The translations under genes and the position numbers were made by a program. From Nitrospirota bacterium (lineage in GTDB: Bacteria; Nitrospirota; Nitrospiria; Nitrospirales; Nitrospiraceae), in contig JACQQM010000070.1 of NCBI GenBank assembly GCA_016207025.1, forward strand, positions 1 to 44,152: a DNA stretch of 44,152 bases, given 5' to 3'. The notes below the pieces were generated by a model. It searched no databases, was not told the DNA's origin, and was given only the letters and a program-made list of their open reading frames with translations. Below, one piece after another: positions 33,614 through 42,627 of the stretch (the first letter of the stretch is position 1; each line of letters starts with the position of its first letter).

Positions 33614-34797
33614 ACCCGTCCCTCCTCCCCGGGCATCCATCCTCGGAGCCCATTGATCTTCATCGTCGAACCATCCCCGCACTCCACGCCGCATTGCTCC
33701 TGCTGCGCATGGAACTGAGTCCGAAGCTCGGCGAACACTCCGCCCTGGATCGCCTGGCGAATGCGCCGCATCAGGTCCGCGAAATAGTGCAGATTGTGCA
33801 GGGTGTTCAAACGCACTCCCAGCATTTCCTTGACCGTGAACAGGTGGTGCAGATAGGCGCGAGAGTGCCGGGTGCACACCGGACATTGGCAGTCGGGATC
33901 AATCGGCCGCTCATCCCGCGCGTAGCGAGCATTCTTGATAAGGACCCGCCCGAAAGAGGTAAACAGCCAGCCGGTGCGCCCGTGCCGGGTCGGCACCACG
34001 CAGTCAAACAGGTCAACACCTCTCGCCACGCCCTCCACGAGGTCTTCCGGCATCCCGGCCCCCATCAGGTAGCGCGGGCGGCCTGCGGGAAGCTCCGGAA
34101 CGGTCGCCTCCAGCATCCGGAGCATCACCGACTTCTCCTCTCCCACAGACAACCCGCCCACGGCATAGCCGTCAAAACCCATAGAGACGATGTCTCTTGC
34201 GGCCTGGGCTCGGAGCTCCGCATCCTGCCCGCCCTGCACGATCCCGAACAAGGCCTGATCCGTTCGACGTCGGGCGTCCTGACAGCGGCGAGCCCATCGG
34301 TTCGTTCGGAGCAGCGCCTCCTTCACCCGGTCGAGAGAAGCAGGCAGCGCCACGCATTCATCAAACGCCATGATGATGTCCGCTCCCAGCGCTTCCTGAA
34401 TCTCGATCGCCCGCTCCGGCGTGACGTGATGCAACGAGCCGTCCAAGTGCGATTGAAACGTGACCCCGTCATCCGTCACCTTGCACAACTTCGCCAGACT
34501 GAAGACCTGAAACCCCCCGCTGTCGGTCAGGATCGCCCCGGGCCAGGACGCAAAGGCGTGAAGCCCACCCAGCTCGGCCACCACTTCGTGCCCCGGGCGG
34601 AGGTAGAGATGATAGGCATTGTTCAGGATGAGCCGGAAGCCGAGCGCCTGGAGGTCAACCGGATCAATCCCCTTCACCGCCCCAAGCGAGCCCACCGGCA
34701 TGAAGGCCGGCGTATCAACGTCCCCGTGCGCGGTCGACAGCGTCCCGAGACGCGCCTGAGTGCCTGAATCCGTCCGACGTACCCAAAAATCCAGCAT
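33610..34797 (-). CDS. tgt: tRNA-guanine transglycosylase
   Basis: Exchanges guanine 34 for preQ1 in tRNAs for Asp, Asn, His and Tyr during queuosine formation. 395 residues. The catalytic aspartates are visible as D92 in DSGGFQ and D265 in VDLFDCVVPTR. The zinc site is C303, C305, C308 (CxCxxC) with H334. Substrate loop GGLSVGE is near 214-220. The gene is 27 bases downstream of argS and overlaps yajC; a tgt-yajC-secDF order is common across bacteria. Confidence 0.97.
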   Translation of the reverse strand: MLDFWVRRTDSGTQARLGTLSTAHGDVDTPAFMPVGSLGAVKGIDPVDLQALGFRLILNNAYHLYLRPGHEVVAELGGLHAFASWPGAILTDSGGFQVFSLAKLCKVTDDGVTFQSHLDGSLHHVTPERAIEIQEALGADIIMAFDECVALPASLDRVKEALLRTNRWARRCQDARRRTDQALFGIVQGGQDAELRAQAARDIVSMGFDGYAVGGLSVGEEKSVMLRMLEATVPELPAGRPRYLMGAGMPEDLVEGVARGVDLFDCVVPTRHGRTGWLFTSFGRVLIKNARYARDERPIDPDCQCPVCTRHSRAYLHHLFTVKEMLGVRLNTLHNLHYFADLMRRIRQAIQGGVFAELRTQFHAQQEQCGVECGDGSTMKINGLRGWMPGEEGRV

Positions 34798-34824
34798 TAG
34801 GCTCTCGTTATCCGAACGCCGCCC

Positions 34825-36582
34825 CTACATCCGATCCGGCGCGGACACCCCCAAAAGACCGAGGCCGTTCCGGATAACTCTCTGAACCTGACGCATCAGG
34901 GTCAACCGCGCAGCCGTGAGGCCCGGGGTGACCTGCTCACGCTGTCGGGTGGACGCATCCGCATCCTTGACGAAGCGTTCGGCGTCGGGCGCTTCAAGAT
35001 CGGCAGCCGGCGGCATGATCCGATGCTTAAAGTAGAACGTGTGAAGCAAGCCTGCCAGCTCTTGGAGGTAGAAGGTGATGCGATGCGGCTCCAGCGCCGC
35101 CGCGCTTGCATGGACGACCGAGGGATAGGCCGACAGCTTCCGGATCAGACCAAACTCATCGGGGTGCGTCAACACGTCCAGATCGGTCTCGCGCGGCTTC
35201 GGGACCGGAATCCCCCGCTCCTCGGCCACCCGAAAGAGACTTGAGATTCGCGCATGCGCATACTGCACGTAATAAACCGGGTTTTCGGCCGATTGCTGCT
35301 TCGCCAGCTCCAGATCAAAGTCCAAATGCGTGTCCGATCGTCGCATCAGAAAGAAGAATTTTGTGGCATCAGCTCCCACCTCATCGATCAGCTCGCGCAT
35401 CGTGATAAATTCGCCAGCGCGCTTCGACATTTCAACTTTCCGCCCCCCCCTCATCAGGTTCACCATCTGAACCAGGACGACCCGCAGGCGATCCTTGGGA
35501 TACCCGTAGGCCTGGACCACGGCTTCCATTCTGGGAATATAGCCGTGATGGTCCGCCCCCCAGACGTCGATGAGCAGGTCATAGCCGCGCCGCAGCTTGT
35601 CGCGATGGTACGCGATATCGGAAGCCAGATAGGTGTACTCTCCTTCCTGTTTGCGCACCACGCGATCTTTCTCATCTCCGAACGCGGAAGAACGGAACCA
35701 GAGGGCGCCATCCTGCTCGAACAGCAAGTCCCGTTTCCTGAGCTCCTCCAAGACCTGCTCCACCCCCCCGGACGACGCCAGGGAGGCCTCGCTGAACCAG
35801 GAGTCGAACTCGATTCCGAACAACCGAAGGTCCTGGCGGATCAAGCCCAGCAGCTCCTCGTACGCCTGATCCCTGCACCGTTGCTCGGCCTGGTCGGCTG
35901 GACTGTCCAGCAGCGTCGTGCCGACGCGATCCCGCACATGGCCGGCCACCGTTTCAATGTAGGCGCCGCGATACCCCTCCTCCGGAAAGGAGGCCGGGCG
36001 GCCGCACAATTCCTGGTAACGGGCATACACCGAGGCGCCCAGCAGTTTCATCTGCCTCCCGGCGTCGTTGATGTAATATTCCTTCAACACGTCGTAGCCG
36101 GCCGCTGCCAAGAGATTCGAGATCGCTTGCCCGACCGCGGCGCCACGCCCGTGACCGACATGCAACGGACCGGTGGGGTTGGCGCTGACGTATTCCACCA
36201 ACACCCTGCGGCCTTTGCCGAAATCGGCCCTGCCGTATGCCTCGCCTTGCTCTTCAATCTGGGGGAGCACCTCCAGCCAGAGGGCTCGTTTGACCGTCAT
36301 ATTCAAAAAACCAGGATGGGCGATCTCGACTCGGTCGAAGAGCACTTCACGCTGGTCCACGTTTTCAAGGATGATCCGCGCCACGTCCTGCGGAGAGCGT
36401 TGTTCGGAGGAGGCTAAACTCATGGCCACGGTGGAAGCCAGATCCCCCCACTCAGGCCGTTTGGGTAGATCGAGGGTGACGGCCGGCAAAGAGTCGGTCC
36501 TCAACTGTCCCTTTTGCCTGGCTTGCTTCAGAGCGCTCTGGAGCGCATCAATAATCTTCTCCCGCACGATGTCCCCGGACAC
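34825..36582 (-). CDS. argS: Arginyl-tRNA synthetase
   Basis: Class I aminoacyl-tRNA synthetase of 585 residues. The HIGH motif appears as HVGH at about 141-144 inside NPTGPLHVGHGRG, and the KMSK loop as EMSKR further on. The C-terminal helical anticodon domain ends with the expected LGLLGVSAPDRM. The start is a GTG at 36582 with AGGAGA six bases upstream; the ORF extends to an ATG at 36720, but the extra 46 residues show no similarity to the family and would span the promoter. It has its own promoter with a palindrome at the predicted start site. Confidence 0.96.
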   Translation of the reverse strand: MSGDIVREKIIDALQSALKQARQKGQLRTDSLPAVTLDLPKRPEWGDLASTVAMSLASSEQRSPQDVARIILENVDQREVLFDRVEIAHPGFLNMTVKRALWLEVLPQIEEQGEAYGRADFGKGRRVLVEYVSANPTGPLHVGHGRGAAVGQAISNLLAAAGYDVLKEYYINDAGRQMKLLGASVYARYQELCGRPASFPEEGYRGAYIETVAGHVRDRVGTTLLDSPADQAEQRCRDQAYEELLGLIRQDLRLFGIEFDSWFSEASLASSGGVEQVLEELRKRDLLFEQDGALWFRSSAFGDEKDRVVRKQEGEYTYLASDIAYHRDKLRRGYDLLIDVWGADHHGYIPRMEAVVQAYGYPKDRLRVVLVQMVNLMRGGRKVEMSKRAGEFITMRELIDEVGADATKFFFLMRRSDTHLDFDLELAKQQSAENPVYYVQYAHARISSLFRVAEERGIPVPKPRETDLDVLTHPDEFGLIRKLSAYPSVVHASAAALEPHRITFYLQELAGLLHTFYFKHRIMPPAADLEAPDAERFVKDADASTRQREQVTPGLTAARLTLMRQVQRVIRNGLGLLGVSAPDRM

Positions 36583-36619
36583 CCGAACTCTCCTAAGTCT
36601 TTTTCCTGGCAACGAAAAA

Positions 36620-36660
36620 TGCCAAGTTGGCAATCTAGCACAACGTACTAAACATGACAA
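36620..36660 (-). promoter_or_regulatory. argS promoter with overlapping palindrome
   Basis: On the minus strand TTGTCA (36655-36660) is followed after 17 bases by TAGATT (36632-36637). A perfect interrupted palindrome, TGCCAA-G-TTGGCA (36620-36632), covers the region from the -10 to the predicted transcription start. It could be an operator or a short hairpin. The start codon of argS is about 40 bases further on. Confidence 0.5.
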
Positions 36661-36686
36661 GGCAAGTTCCTGACCTCTAAAGTGTT

Positions 36687-37688
36687 CTACACCGCTTGCG
36701 GCTGAAGACTGCGCCGACATGCCCCGGTCAGCCGTTCGATCGGCACCTGGAGGCAGGGTTTCTCAGTGCAGGCCTGCACGGCCCGCCATCCCTGGCCCTG
36801 ACATCGGCACGGATCCCCCGTCAAGATCGTGACGTGGGGGCCGCGTGGGGCCCACCGTCGGCTCTCCGTCGGTCCGAACAGCGCCACCGTCGGTCGCAGG
36901 AGCGCCGCAGCCAGATGGGTCAGGCCCGAGTCATGGCCGACAAAAAGATCCGCCCATGCTAGCCCACCGGCGATCGAGTGCAGGTCCAACCGTTGGAGGA
37001 TCAGAGGCTGCGGCTTGCATAACTCGGACACTCGCGCGATCATCTCGTCGTCCGCCGGTCCGCCCAACAACAGGGGAAGCAGGTCGTTGGCCCGGCACCA
37101 TTCAGCGAGGGCGGCGAATAGGGCCGGCTCGCAACACTTGTGCCGACTCCCGCTGCCAGGATGGATGGCAACCAATGATTGATTCCTGAAAACTCCAAGG
37201 CCCGCCAAGCGCGACTTTCCGCCGGCCAGTATCGAATGCGGCAGGCGAAGCCCTCTTTCGAACGCTCTGACCGGCACCACATCGCTGACCGTTTCCAGAA
37301 AACGGTCCACCTGATGGACTGCCTCGCAATCCGACGAGACAGGAGAACGGACGATCACGCGGCCGGCCCCCAGCTCGCGCAGTGCAGCATGAAGCTTGCC
37401 GTCGGAATCCTTCATCCAGCAGACAGCCAGATCGCACCGACGGAGCCATCCGCGCAGGACCGGCTCCACCGACTCGGGACCGGCCAAGAGCTCCGCCAAG
37501 GCACCGGTCTCAAGCGGAAATACCGTGTCTATCTCAGCACATGCGTGCAAGAGACTCCCCACCTCCGTACCGGCGACCAGTCCGAGTGCGTGCGTAGGGA
37601 AGCCCGCCTGAACGGCTCGGATGGACGGGAGCGCGAGAAGCACGTCCCCAAGGGCGCCAGGATGGACGATCAGAATTGTGCGCGCCAT
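36687..37688 (-). CDS. Glycosyltransferase family 9 (heptosyltransferase-like)
   Basis: Likely transfers heptose or a related sugar to the lipopolysaccharide core. 333 residues. The N-terminal fold starts RTILIVHPGALGDVLLALPS, the usual GT9 opening with GALGD. The donor-binding region has FVGHDSGLTHLAAAL and then VALFGPT, both typical. The C-terminal 40 residues are Cys-rich (four Cys in about 25). The ATG at 37688 was chosen by comparison with the family; one at 37718 would overlap the mobA stop. It follows mobA closely on the same strand, with no obvious functional link. Confidence 0.86.
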   Translation of the reverse strand: MARTILIVHPGALGDVLLALPSIRAVQAGFPTHALGLVAGTEVGSLLHACAEIDTVFPLETGALAELLAGPESVEPVLRGWLRRCDLAVCWMKDSDGKLHAALRELGAGRVIVRSPVSSDCEAVHQVDRFLETVSDVVPVRAFERGLRLPHSILAGGKSRLAGLGVFRNQSLVAIHPGSGSRHKCCEPALFAALAEWCRANDLLPLLLGGPADDEMIARVSELCKPQPLILQRLDLHSIAGGLAWADLFVGHDSGLTHLAAALLRPTVALFGPTESRRWAPRGPHVTILTGDPCRCQGQGWRAVQACTEKPCLQVPIERLTGACRRSLQPQAV

Positions 37689-37707
37689 GGTGTGGGTAGG
37701 TTTGGGC

Positions 37708-38346
37708 TCAGGCCTCATCACCGTGATTCGCAGGCCGCCCGGCAAGCAGTTTCCGCGCGAATTCCAGGTCGGCGAGCGTATTCACGTTCAGAAAAGACAG
37801 AAATTGAGGATCCACCGCTCGCAGCTCGTCCTCCGACACCAGCCTGACTGAGAGTCCCGGAGCTTGACAGAGGTCCTGGACTTTCAAATTGTGAGCCTTG
37901 GCCATCCGTTCGAGGTGGGGCAGGCAGCCTTTGGCGTAAACGGCATGCATGGGTTGGAGGCCGATAGACAGTTGCGCCATCACCACGTCAGAATGCCGGT
38001 CCAGCCCGGCCATCCACTCGATCGTTGTGGGGTTAAGAAACGGCATGTCGCAGGCTGCCGCGAAAATTCTGGGATGAGTCGCGTACGCCAGGCCGGTATA
38101 CAGCCCTCCCAGTGTCGCACAATCGGGGATCAGATCGGTTACCACCCGATGGCGCAGACCGGCCAACTGGGGAGTCGGCTCGGCGACAACCACGATAAGT
38201 TCAGGAAACAGCGACTCTAAGGCCGAGACCGCCCGGTCCAGCAAGGTGCGGCCGCCCAGTTCGAGGAACCGCTTGTCGCGCCCCATCCGGCGGCTCTTCC
38301 CGCCGGCCAGCAATACCCCCGTCATGCCCGTCGTCACGGTCTTCAT
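37708..38346 (-). CDS. mobA: Molybdenum cofactor guanylyltransferase
   Basis: Adds GMP to molybdopterin to make the guanine dinucleotide cofactor used by DMSO reductase-family enzymes, including NXR. 212 residues. The nucleotide-binding signature LLAGGKSRRMGRDK is at about 12-25, followed by FLELGG; the metal-binding CDMPFL is near 99-104. The start at 38346 was selected by family alignment; the ribosome-binding site is weak, and an upstream ATG-equivalent would run through the terminator hairpin. The gene is immediately downstream of the respiratory operon's terminator on the same strand. Confidence 0.92.
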   Translation of the reverse strand: MKTVTTGMTGVLLAGGKSRRMGRDKRFLELGGRTLLDRAVSALESLFPELIVVVAEPTPQLAGLRHRVVTDLIPDCATLGGLYTGLAYATHPRIFAAACDMPFLNPTTIEWMAGLDRHSDVVMAQLSIGLQPMHAVYAKGCLPHLERMAKAHNLKVQDLCQAPGLSVRLVSEDELRAVDPQFLSFLNVNTLADLEFARKLLAGRPANHGDEA

Positions 38347-38374
38347 CGCCTTTGCTCGAACGCGTTGCTCAGAT

Positions 38375-38407
38375 AAAAAAAGGGGGTGGGCCACCCCCAC
38401 CCCCTTT
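38375..38407 (-). terminator. Strong intrinsic terminator of the bd-like oxidase/cytochrome operon
   Basis: GGGGGTGGG (38382-38390) and CCCACCCCC (38396-38404) form a nine-pair stem with a five-base loop. On the minus strand seven T follow. It lies 26 bases after the stop of the diheme NxrC-like fusion gene and just before mobA. Confidence 0.88.
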
Positions 38408-38432
38408 CTTCTACCGATCGTACCGCGAAGGG

Positions 38433-40190
38433 TTAAATCTTGCCCTTCTTTTTATTCTTTCGCCGAGTCAGCACCCACCCTTCCAAGATCACAACGCCGA
38501 CTGCGATCAAGGTCGGATAGATGTACGTTTCCTTCGGAATGGGTGGCTCCAGGATGGTGTAGTAGAACGCCGAGACCGCGTTTTTACGACCGACGTCGCC
38601 GTTATGGCCATCCCACGCAAAGAAGACGGTCGGGATGTACTTCCCCGCCTCGAAGTACGTGTCTTCGTCGTAATCTCCCTTCCGGGGCCGCTGGATGATC
38701 AGCGTCCACAGGCCGTCTTTCCATTCGGCCTTGAGGAGCTTCATCTTCTCCTCGAAGTCATCACGCTCTTCAAAGTCCTGATCCCAGCCGGTCCCGGTAA
38801 ACGCCTTCAGGGAACCATCGGCCTCCCATTTCATGATATCCACGGGATACTTCTGGTCGCCCCAGAAAAAGCGTGGCTTCTCGGGTGGCGGGAGCTCCTG
38901 CCACTTGACCGGGAACTCGATGGCAAACGCGTCGTTGTAAATGGTGTACTTGTTCTGGTTGGCTGCAATGGAGTCGGGCTCTCCCGTCTTCGGAGGCTGC
39001 TCCTTGATCCCGTAATCCTCGAGGTTGACCTCGGTCGGCTGGAACGGCAGTTTCCCCTCCGCTACGCTCTTCGACCGATCCTCCCACTGAAACAGAAAGG
39101 CGATTTTTTTATCGTTGTAAATCGACTTCACCCAGACATCGTCGATACGGTTGACGAAGTTCCGTGGCTTGTGCGTGATCTGCCCGCCGAAGAGCACGAT
39201 GCGACGCTCGCGCTTCTGCCACAGCTCATTCTCCGGATCGTCAGGGATCTCCCCTTCAATGGGGCCCGACCGGATCACAAAGTTGATTTTCGGCTTGTCG
39301 GTTAACGGATCAATCGCGAGCGGATCACCATTCGGACCCCGCTCGCAGAGCGACTGCACGAAGTTCGCGATGTGCCACCGCTCCTCGATCGTGGTGTTAT
39401 CCGCAAAGGACGGCATGGGTGTGCCGTTGACCCCGGTGGAGAACGTTCGGAAAATGTTCTTCACATCGTACGGATCCTGGCGGCTCCCCCGGAAGTTCCA
39501 GCACTTGTGCCAGCTCGCTGGCTGGATCGGGAAGCCCCAGTCGTCTTTCAGGTTGAACGCATTCCCGTCTCCCCGTCCATTCACCCCGTGGCACTCGATG
39601 CACTTCTTGTCCACGACCAGTTGGGCGCCCTTCTCAAGGCTTTCCTTCGAGGGCGAGATCGGCTTGATGTTGTCCAACTGGAGAATTGTGAATGTTTCGG
39701 TCTCCTTGTCGTCGAACTTCCGATCCTTCACCAGTTGCGTCGTCACAAACGCGATGACCTGACGGCGTTGGTCCTCCGTGAGGATCCCCTCCCACGACGG
39801 CATGGCCGAGCCCGGGAGCCCATGCGTCACCGTCTGGAACAGGTCCAATTGCGGAAGCGGCAACTCCCCGCTCGCCGTGTGCCGAATCTTAAAGGTCCCC
39901 TGGTTGAAATTCCTTGGCCTCGGCCAGAGTCGGTCAGCGGACGGGCCGTCCCCCGCCCCGTCCACCCCGTGGCACCAGACGCACTTGGTAAAATAGACTC
40001 GCTTGCCGGCCTCAATATCCTCCGCCTTGGGCATCGGCGGCAGATCGGACTTCTTAAATCCCTCAGGGACTCCGCTCCCGCCGCCCTCCTCGGCATAGGT
40101 CCAGACCGCGGCACTGCCGGAGATCATGGCAATCCCTATGGCGGCGACCAGAAGCAGAAGCCGTACGCTTTTAAACCGAAGGTCCTTCAT
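38433..40190 (-). CDS. Diheme cytochrome c fused to an NxrC-like (EBDH gamma) domain, membrane anchored
   Basis: A 585-residue fusion. A signal or anchor helix (about 10-30) is followed by two class I cytochrome c domains, with CVWCH at 70-74 (Met from AMPSW near 130) and CIECH at 197-201 (Met from PMPSF near 259). Residues about 300-550 match the ethylbenzene dehydrogenase-type heme-b domain, and one helix (about 558-575) plus a Lys-rich tail anchors the C-terminus. Where the two stand-alone NxrC-like proteins have CMGQ, this one reads FFWGDQ, so the candidate Met ligand is missing. The ATG at 40190 has AAGGGG upstream. Last gene of the bd-like oxidase operon. Confidence 0.88.
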   Translation of the reverse strand: MKDLRFKSVRLLLLVAAIGIAMISGSAAVWTYAEEGGGSGVPEGFKKSDLPPMPKAEDIEAGKRVYFTKCVWCHGVDGAGDGPSADRLWPRPRNFNQGTFKIRHTASGELPLPQLDLFQTVTHGLPGSAMPSWEGILTEDQRRQVIAFVTTQLVKDRKFDDKETETFTILQLDNIKPISPSKESLEKGAQLVVDKKCIECHGVNGRGDGNAFNLKDDWGFPIQPASWHKCWNFRGSRQDPYDVKNIFRTFSTGVNGTPMPSFADNTTIEERWHIANFVQSLCERGPNGDPLAIDPLTDKPKINFVIRSGPIEGEIPDDPENELWQKRERRIVLFGGQITHKPRNFVNRIDDVWVKSIYNDKKIAFLFQWEDRSKSVAEGKLPFQPTEVNLEDYGIKEQPPKTGEPDSIAANQNKYTIYNDAFAIEFPVKWQELPPPEKPRFFWGDQKYPVDIMKWEADGSLKAFTGTGWDQDFEERDDFEEKMKLLKAEWKDGLWTLIIQRPRKGDYDEDTYFEAGKYIPTVFFAWDGHNGDVGRKNAVSAFYYTILEPPIPKETYIYPTLIAVGVVILEGWVLTRRKNKKKGKI

Positions 40191-40227
40191 AGTGTACCCC
40201 TTCACTTTTCACTGATTAGAGATCGGA

Positions 40228-41181
40228 TTAATCCCAGGTCCTCGGATAATAGCCGGTGTGCCAGTATTCGAACAGGACCACTTTCCAGATTTCGTCGGTC
40301 GTGAGATGCTGCTCCCAGGGTGGCATCACGGACGCCCATGGGAACGACTCACGCGGCAGACCGATCCCGCCCTTCGCGACCCGCCAGAAGATGAACGTCT
40401 CCTGCAACTGGGCGATGGTCCCGGGGTCCGTGAAATTAGCCGGAATCGGGTTAAAGGCGAACGCGTGCAGCCCTCTGCCGTTGAGATTATCCCCGTGACA
40501 GAAATGGCAATTCTGGAAGAAGACCTCGCCGCCCTCTCTGACATACTTCAAGTAGCCTTCCGCCTTGGGATCCCAGGGATTGGCATCGGGTTTCAGAAGC
40601 CGCCCCATGCTCTGCTCGGTGATGAGTCTGTTGGTATACTCTTGGTCGTATTTCCCTTCAGCATTCACCCGGTACGGATTCGCTGCGGTCTGGAGCACGA
40701 AGGTCTTCCCGTGCACTTTCGTGCTGGCCGGCGGAGCCGGATGCACCGTCCTTAACTCAATCGGCTCGTCCAGACTGGGAAGGAAGGAGGTGTACGAAAA
40801 CCCCCAGAGGATCACCGGAAGCGCAATCAGGTAGAAGGTCCTGAGCGCTTTGTGGAACGGCGTCACGGCATCCAGCACATTGAGGATCGGCTGCTTGAAC
40901 TTCTTCCAATCCTCCTCGTTGCTGGACATCCACATGAAGACGGCGACCAATGACACCGTGCCGTACATCGCGCGCACGCTGAAGGGGATCGGCGGATAGA
41001 TCCGGTACTTCAGGTAGAGGAGGATGAAGACCCAGAACAGGATCCCCTGCCAAAAACGCGGAATGGCCATCCCGCTCTTTGTGAGCAAATAGCTCATGAG
41101 GGCAAACACGCCCACGCAGAAGGCCAGCTCGAACAGCATCTGCATCGGCATATAGCCTTCGACTAATTTAAGCCATGTCAT
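40228..41181 (-). CDS. Membrane-anchored monoheme cytochrome c
   Basis: A 317-residue protein with about four membrane helices in the N-terminal half (near 14-34, 41-58, 68-85 and 115-133) and one C-terminal cytochrome c domain. The heme site is CHFCH at 225-229, and a likely Met ligand is M286 in VMPPW. GGAGA precedes the ATG. It lies between the di-domain cytochrome (stop 54 bases upstream of its ATG) and the diheme fusion gene, 37 bases downstream. Such an anchored cytochrome would hand electrons to or from the bd-like subunit (inference). Confidence 0.88.
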   Translation of the reverse strand: MTWLKLVEGYMPMQMLFELAFCVGVFALMSYLLTKSGMAIPRFWQGILFWVFILLYLKYRIYPPIPFSVRAMYGTVSLVAVFMWMSSNEEDWKKFKQPILNVLDAVTPFHKALRTFYLIALPVILWGFSYTSFLPSLDEPIELRTVHPAPPASTKVHGKTFVLQTAANPYRVNAEGKYDQEYTNRLITEQSMGRLLKPDANPWDPKAEGYLKYVREGGEVFFQNCHFCHGDNLNGRGLHAFAFNPIPANFTDPGTIAQLQETFIFWRVAKGGIGLPRESFPWASVMPPWEQHLTTDEIWKVVLFEYWHTGYYPRTWD

Positions 41182-41235
41182 CTTACGACTCTCCTTCTTA
41201 GGCTCTGACCATCCATATTAATTAGACCGCCATTA

Positions 41236-42543
41236 TCAGATCTTCGGGGGTGCTTTCCCCTCCTCAAGCTGAGAGAGGTAATCCACGATCTTGTTGAGAG
41301 CGCCCGCGCTCAGCTTTTGTCCGAACACCTTCGGCATCACGTTATCCGGGAAAGGCTTGACCACGTAGGTGCCCGGGGAGATGACCGACTCCGTGATGTA
41401 CTCGCGGACCGTTTTCGCGCCGCCCTTGTAAGCTTGGTCCTTCAGACGAGTCGGCGCATTGGTCTTCTCGACCAACTTGGGACCCACCGTGCCCATTGCC
41501 CCCGGAATACCGGGAATGGTATGGCAGACCACACACTGGGCCTTTGCAAAAATCTGGTCCACCGGTTCCGAGCCGTCCGCCAACAGTCCGCCGCCGCCCG
41601 CTGCCGGCTTATCTTCCTGCGGCTTGGGCCGATCAGCCTCCGGAATAAACTTCTCGTAGGCCTTGATGATCTCCTCGTAGGGAGGCGCCTCTTTCCCCTC
41701 ACGAATGTACAGCCAGGTATCCACCGCCGCAAGTTCTCCTAGCGTGAGCGAAATAGGCGGCTTATGGATCGAGGGCATCGGGCTTTCCTTGTCATTGGTG
41801 CCCTTCACACCGAAGCCCGCCACCACATAGCAACTCGGACAGGCATGAGACTCGGAAATATATTCCTGCCCACTCTCCGCGGTCCCAGCTCCCGGGAAGG
41901 ATTCCTTCTGAACGGTATCTCGCTCTCCAGGTTTGCCCTTATGGTACCGGGGATCCTCGAGTTGCTTCTTGGCCCGATCCGGGATACCAAAGAGGTTAGG
42001 TGCCCGTTCGCTCAGGAACCCCTCATTGAATCCATGACAGAGAGGACATTGTCCCTTGCCGATGGCACCCTGAACCTTGCTTTGCCCGATGCCTCCGAAG
42101 ATGATCTTCTCCCCTTCGTCCGCCAATTGCTGGGCCGACATGCTCCCGAAGTCCAATTTGACCTCGGGGGGCGGAAACCCGCCTTCTACCTGAGGCAGCC
42201 AGTTCCCATAGCCCGAGAGCGCTGCCGCTACAAGGAACATGGTGCCGCCAATCTTGAACAGTGCGCTGACCTTGTAGAAGTACAAGGCCATCATGAACGA
42301 GAGGGCGGTGATCATGGCGAGGGAAACCGGCAGGAGACGCGATTCGCCGAAGAAGTTGATCTTGTAATTGGCGATCGCAATGAATGCCATGACGGCAGCG
42401 AGCATTCCGATGAAAGTCTTGAAACTCGCCCGCCGCTTCTTCTCGGAGTCCTTAATGGCCACCTGAAAATAAACGATCAAGCCGGCCAGAAGAGCCAGTA
42501 CCGGCCAGCTCAAACTAAACGCCGTCGCTAGTAACTCCGCCAC
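41236..42543 (-). CDS. Membrane-anchored di-domain cytochrome c
   Basis: A 435-residue protein with four hydrophobic segments near the N-terminus (about 10-30, 42-60, 70-90 and 96-112) and two cytochrome c domains. Heme sites are CPLCH at 166-170 and CVVCH at 337-341; likely Met ligands are M256 (SPMPSI) and M403 (NVMPKV). A CPSCY at 235-239 resembles a damaged heme site but aligns with ISPGTY of the second domain, so it is not one. The start is GTG at 42543 with GGAGG eight bases before it. Second gene of the operon, preceded by a 16-pair hairpin. Confidence 0.88.
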   Translation of the reverse strand: MAELLATAFSLSWPVLALLAGLIVYFQVAIKDSEKKRRASFKTFIGMLAAVMAFIAIANYKINFFGESRLLPVSLAMITALSFMMALYFYKVSALFKIGGTMFLVAAALSGYGNWLPQVEGGFPPPEVKLDFGSMSAQQLADEGEKIIFGGIGQSKVQGAIGKGQCPLCHGFNEGFLSERAPNLFGIPDRAKKQLEDPRYHKGKPGERDTVQKESFPGAGTAESGQEYISESHACPSCYVVAGFGVKGTNDKESPMPSIHKPPISLTLGELAAVDTWLYIREGKEAPPYEEIIKAYEKFIPEADRPKPQEDKPAAGGGGLLADGSEPVDQIFAKAQCVVCHTIPGIPGAMGTVGPKLVEKTNAPTRLKDQAYKGGAKTVREYITESVISPGTYVVKPFPDNVMPKVFGQKLSAGALNKIVDYLSQLEEGKAPPKI

Positions 42544-42558
42544 GTGACGAACCTCCTT

Positions 42559-42593
42559 GGTCTCATCCTCGGCGTGACGCCGAGGATGAGACC
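42559..42593 (-). repeat. Perfect 16-pair intergenic hairpin before the di-domain cytochrome gene
   Basis: The 16 bases at 42559-42574 are the exact reverse complement of those at 42578-42593, leaving a three-base loop. On the minus strand the hairpin ends directly before AAGGAGG, the ribosome-binding site of the next gene. There is no T-run, so it is not a normal terminator. It may stabilise or process the message between the oxidase and cytochrome genes. Confidence 0.85.
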
Positions 42594-42627
42594 GTGCAAG
42601 CCTTGATAGCTGTAATAATTTAGTGTC

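Noticed and set aside
33614-33886. N-terminal extension of the yajC frame
   Set aside because: The extra 91 residues overlap tgt in another frame, have no membrane or family features, and the GTG at 33613 has a good ribosome-binding site.
36583-36720. Longer argS starting at the ATG at 36720
   Set aside because: The extension runs through a promoter and palindrome and lacks family similarity; GTG at 36582 has AGGAGA at the right distance.
41821-41840. CPSCY in the di-domain cytochrome read as a heme-binding CXXCH with His changed to Tyr
   Set aside because: Its surroundings (EYISES...YVV...SPMP) align with EYITES...YVV...VMP of the second domain, where the same place is ISPGTY and no heme site exists. 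The cysteines are therefore not a lost heme site.
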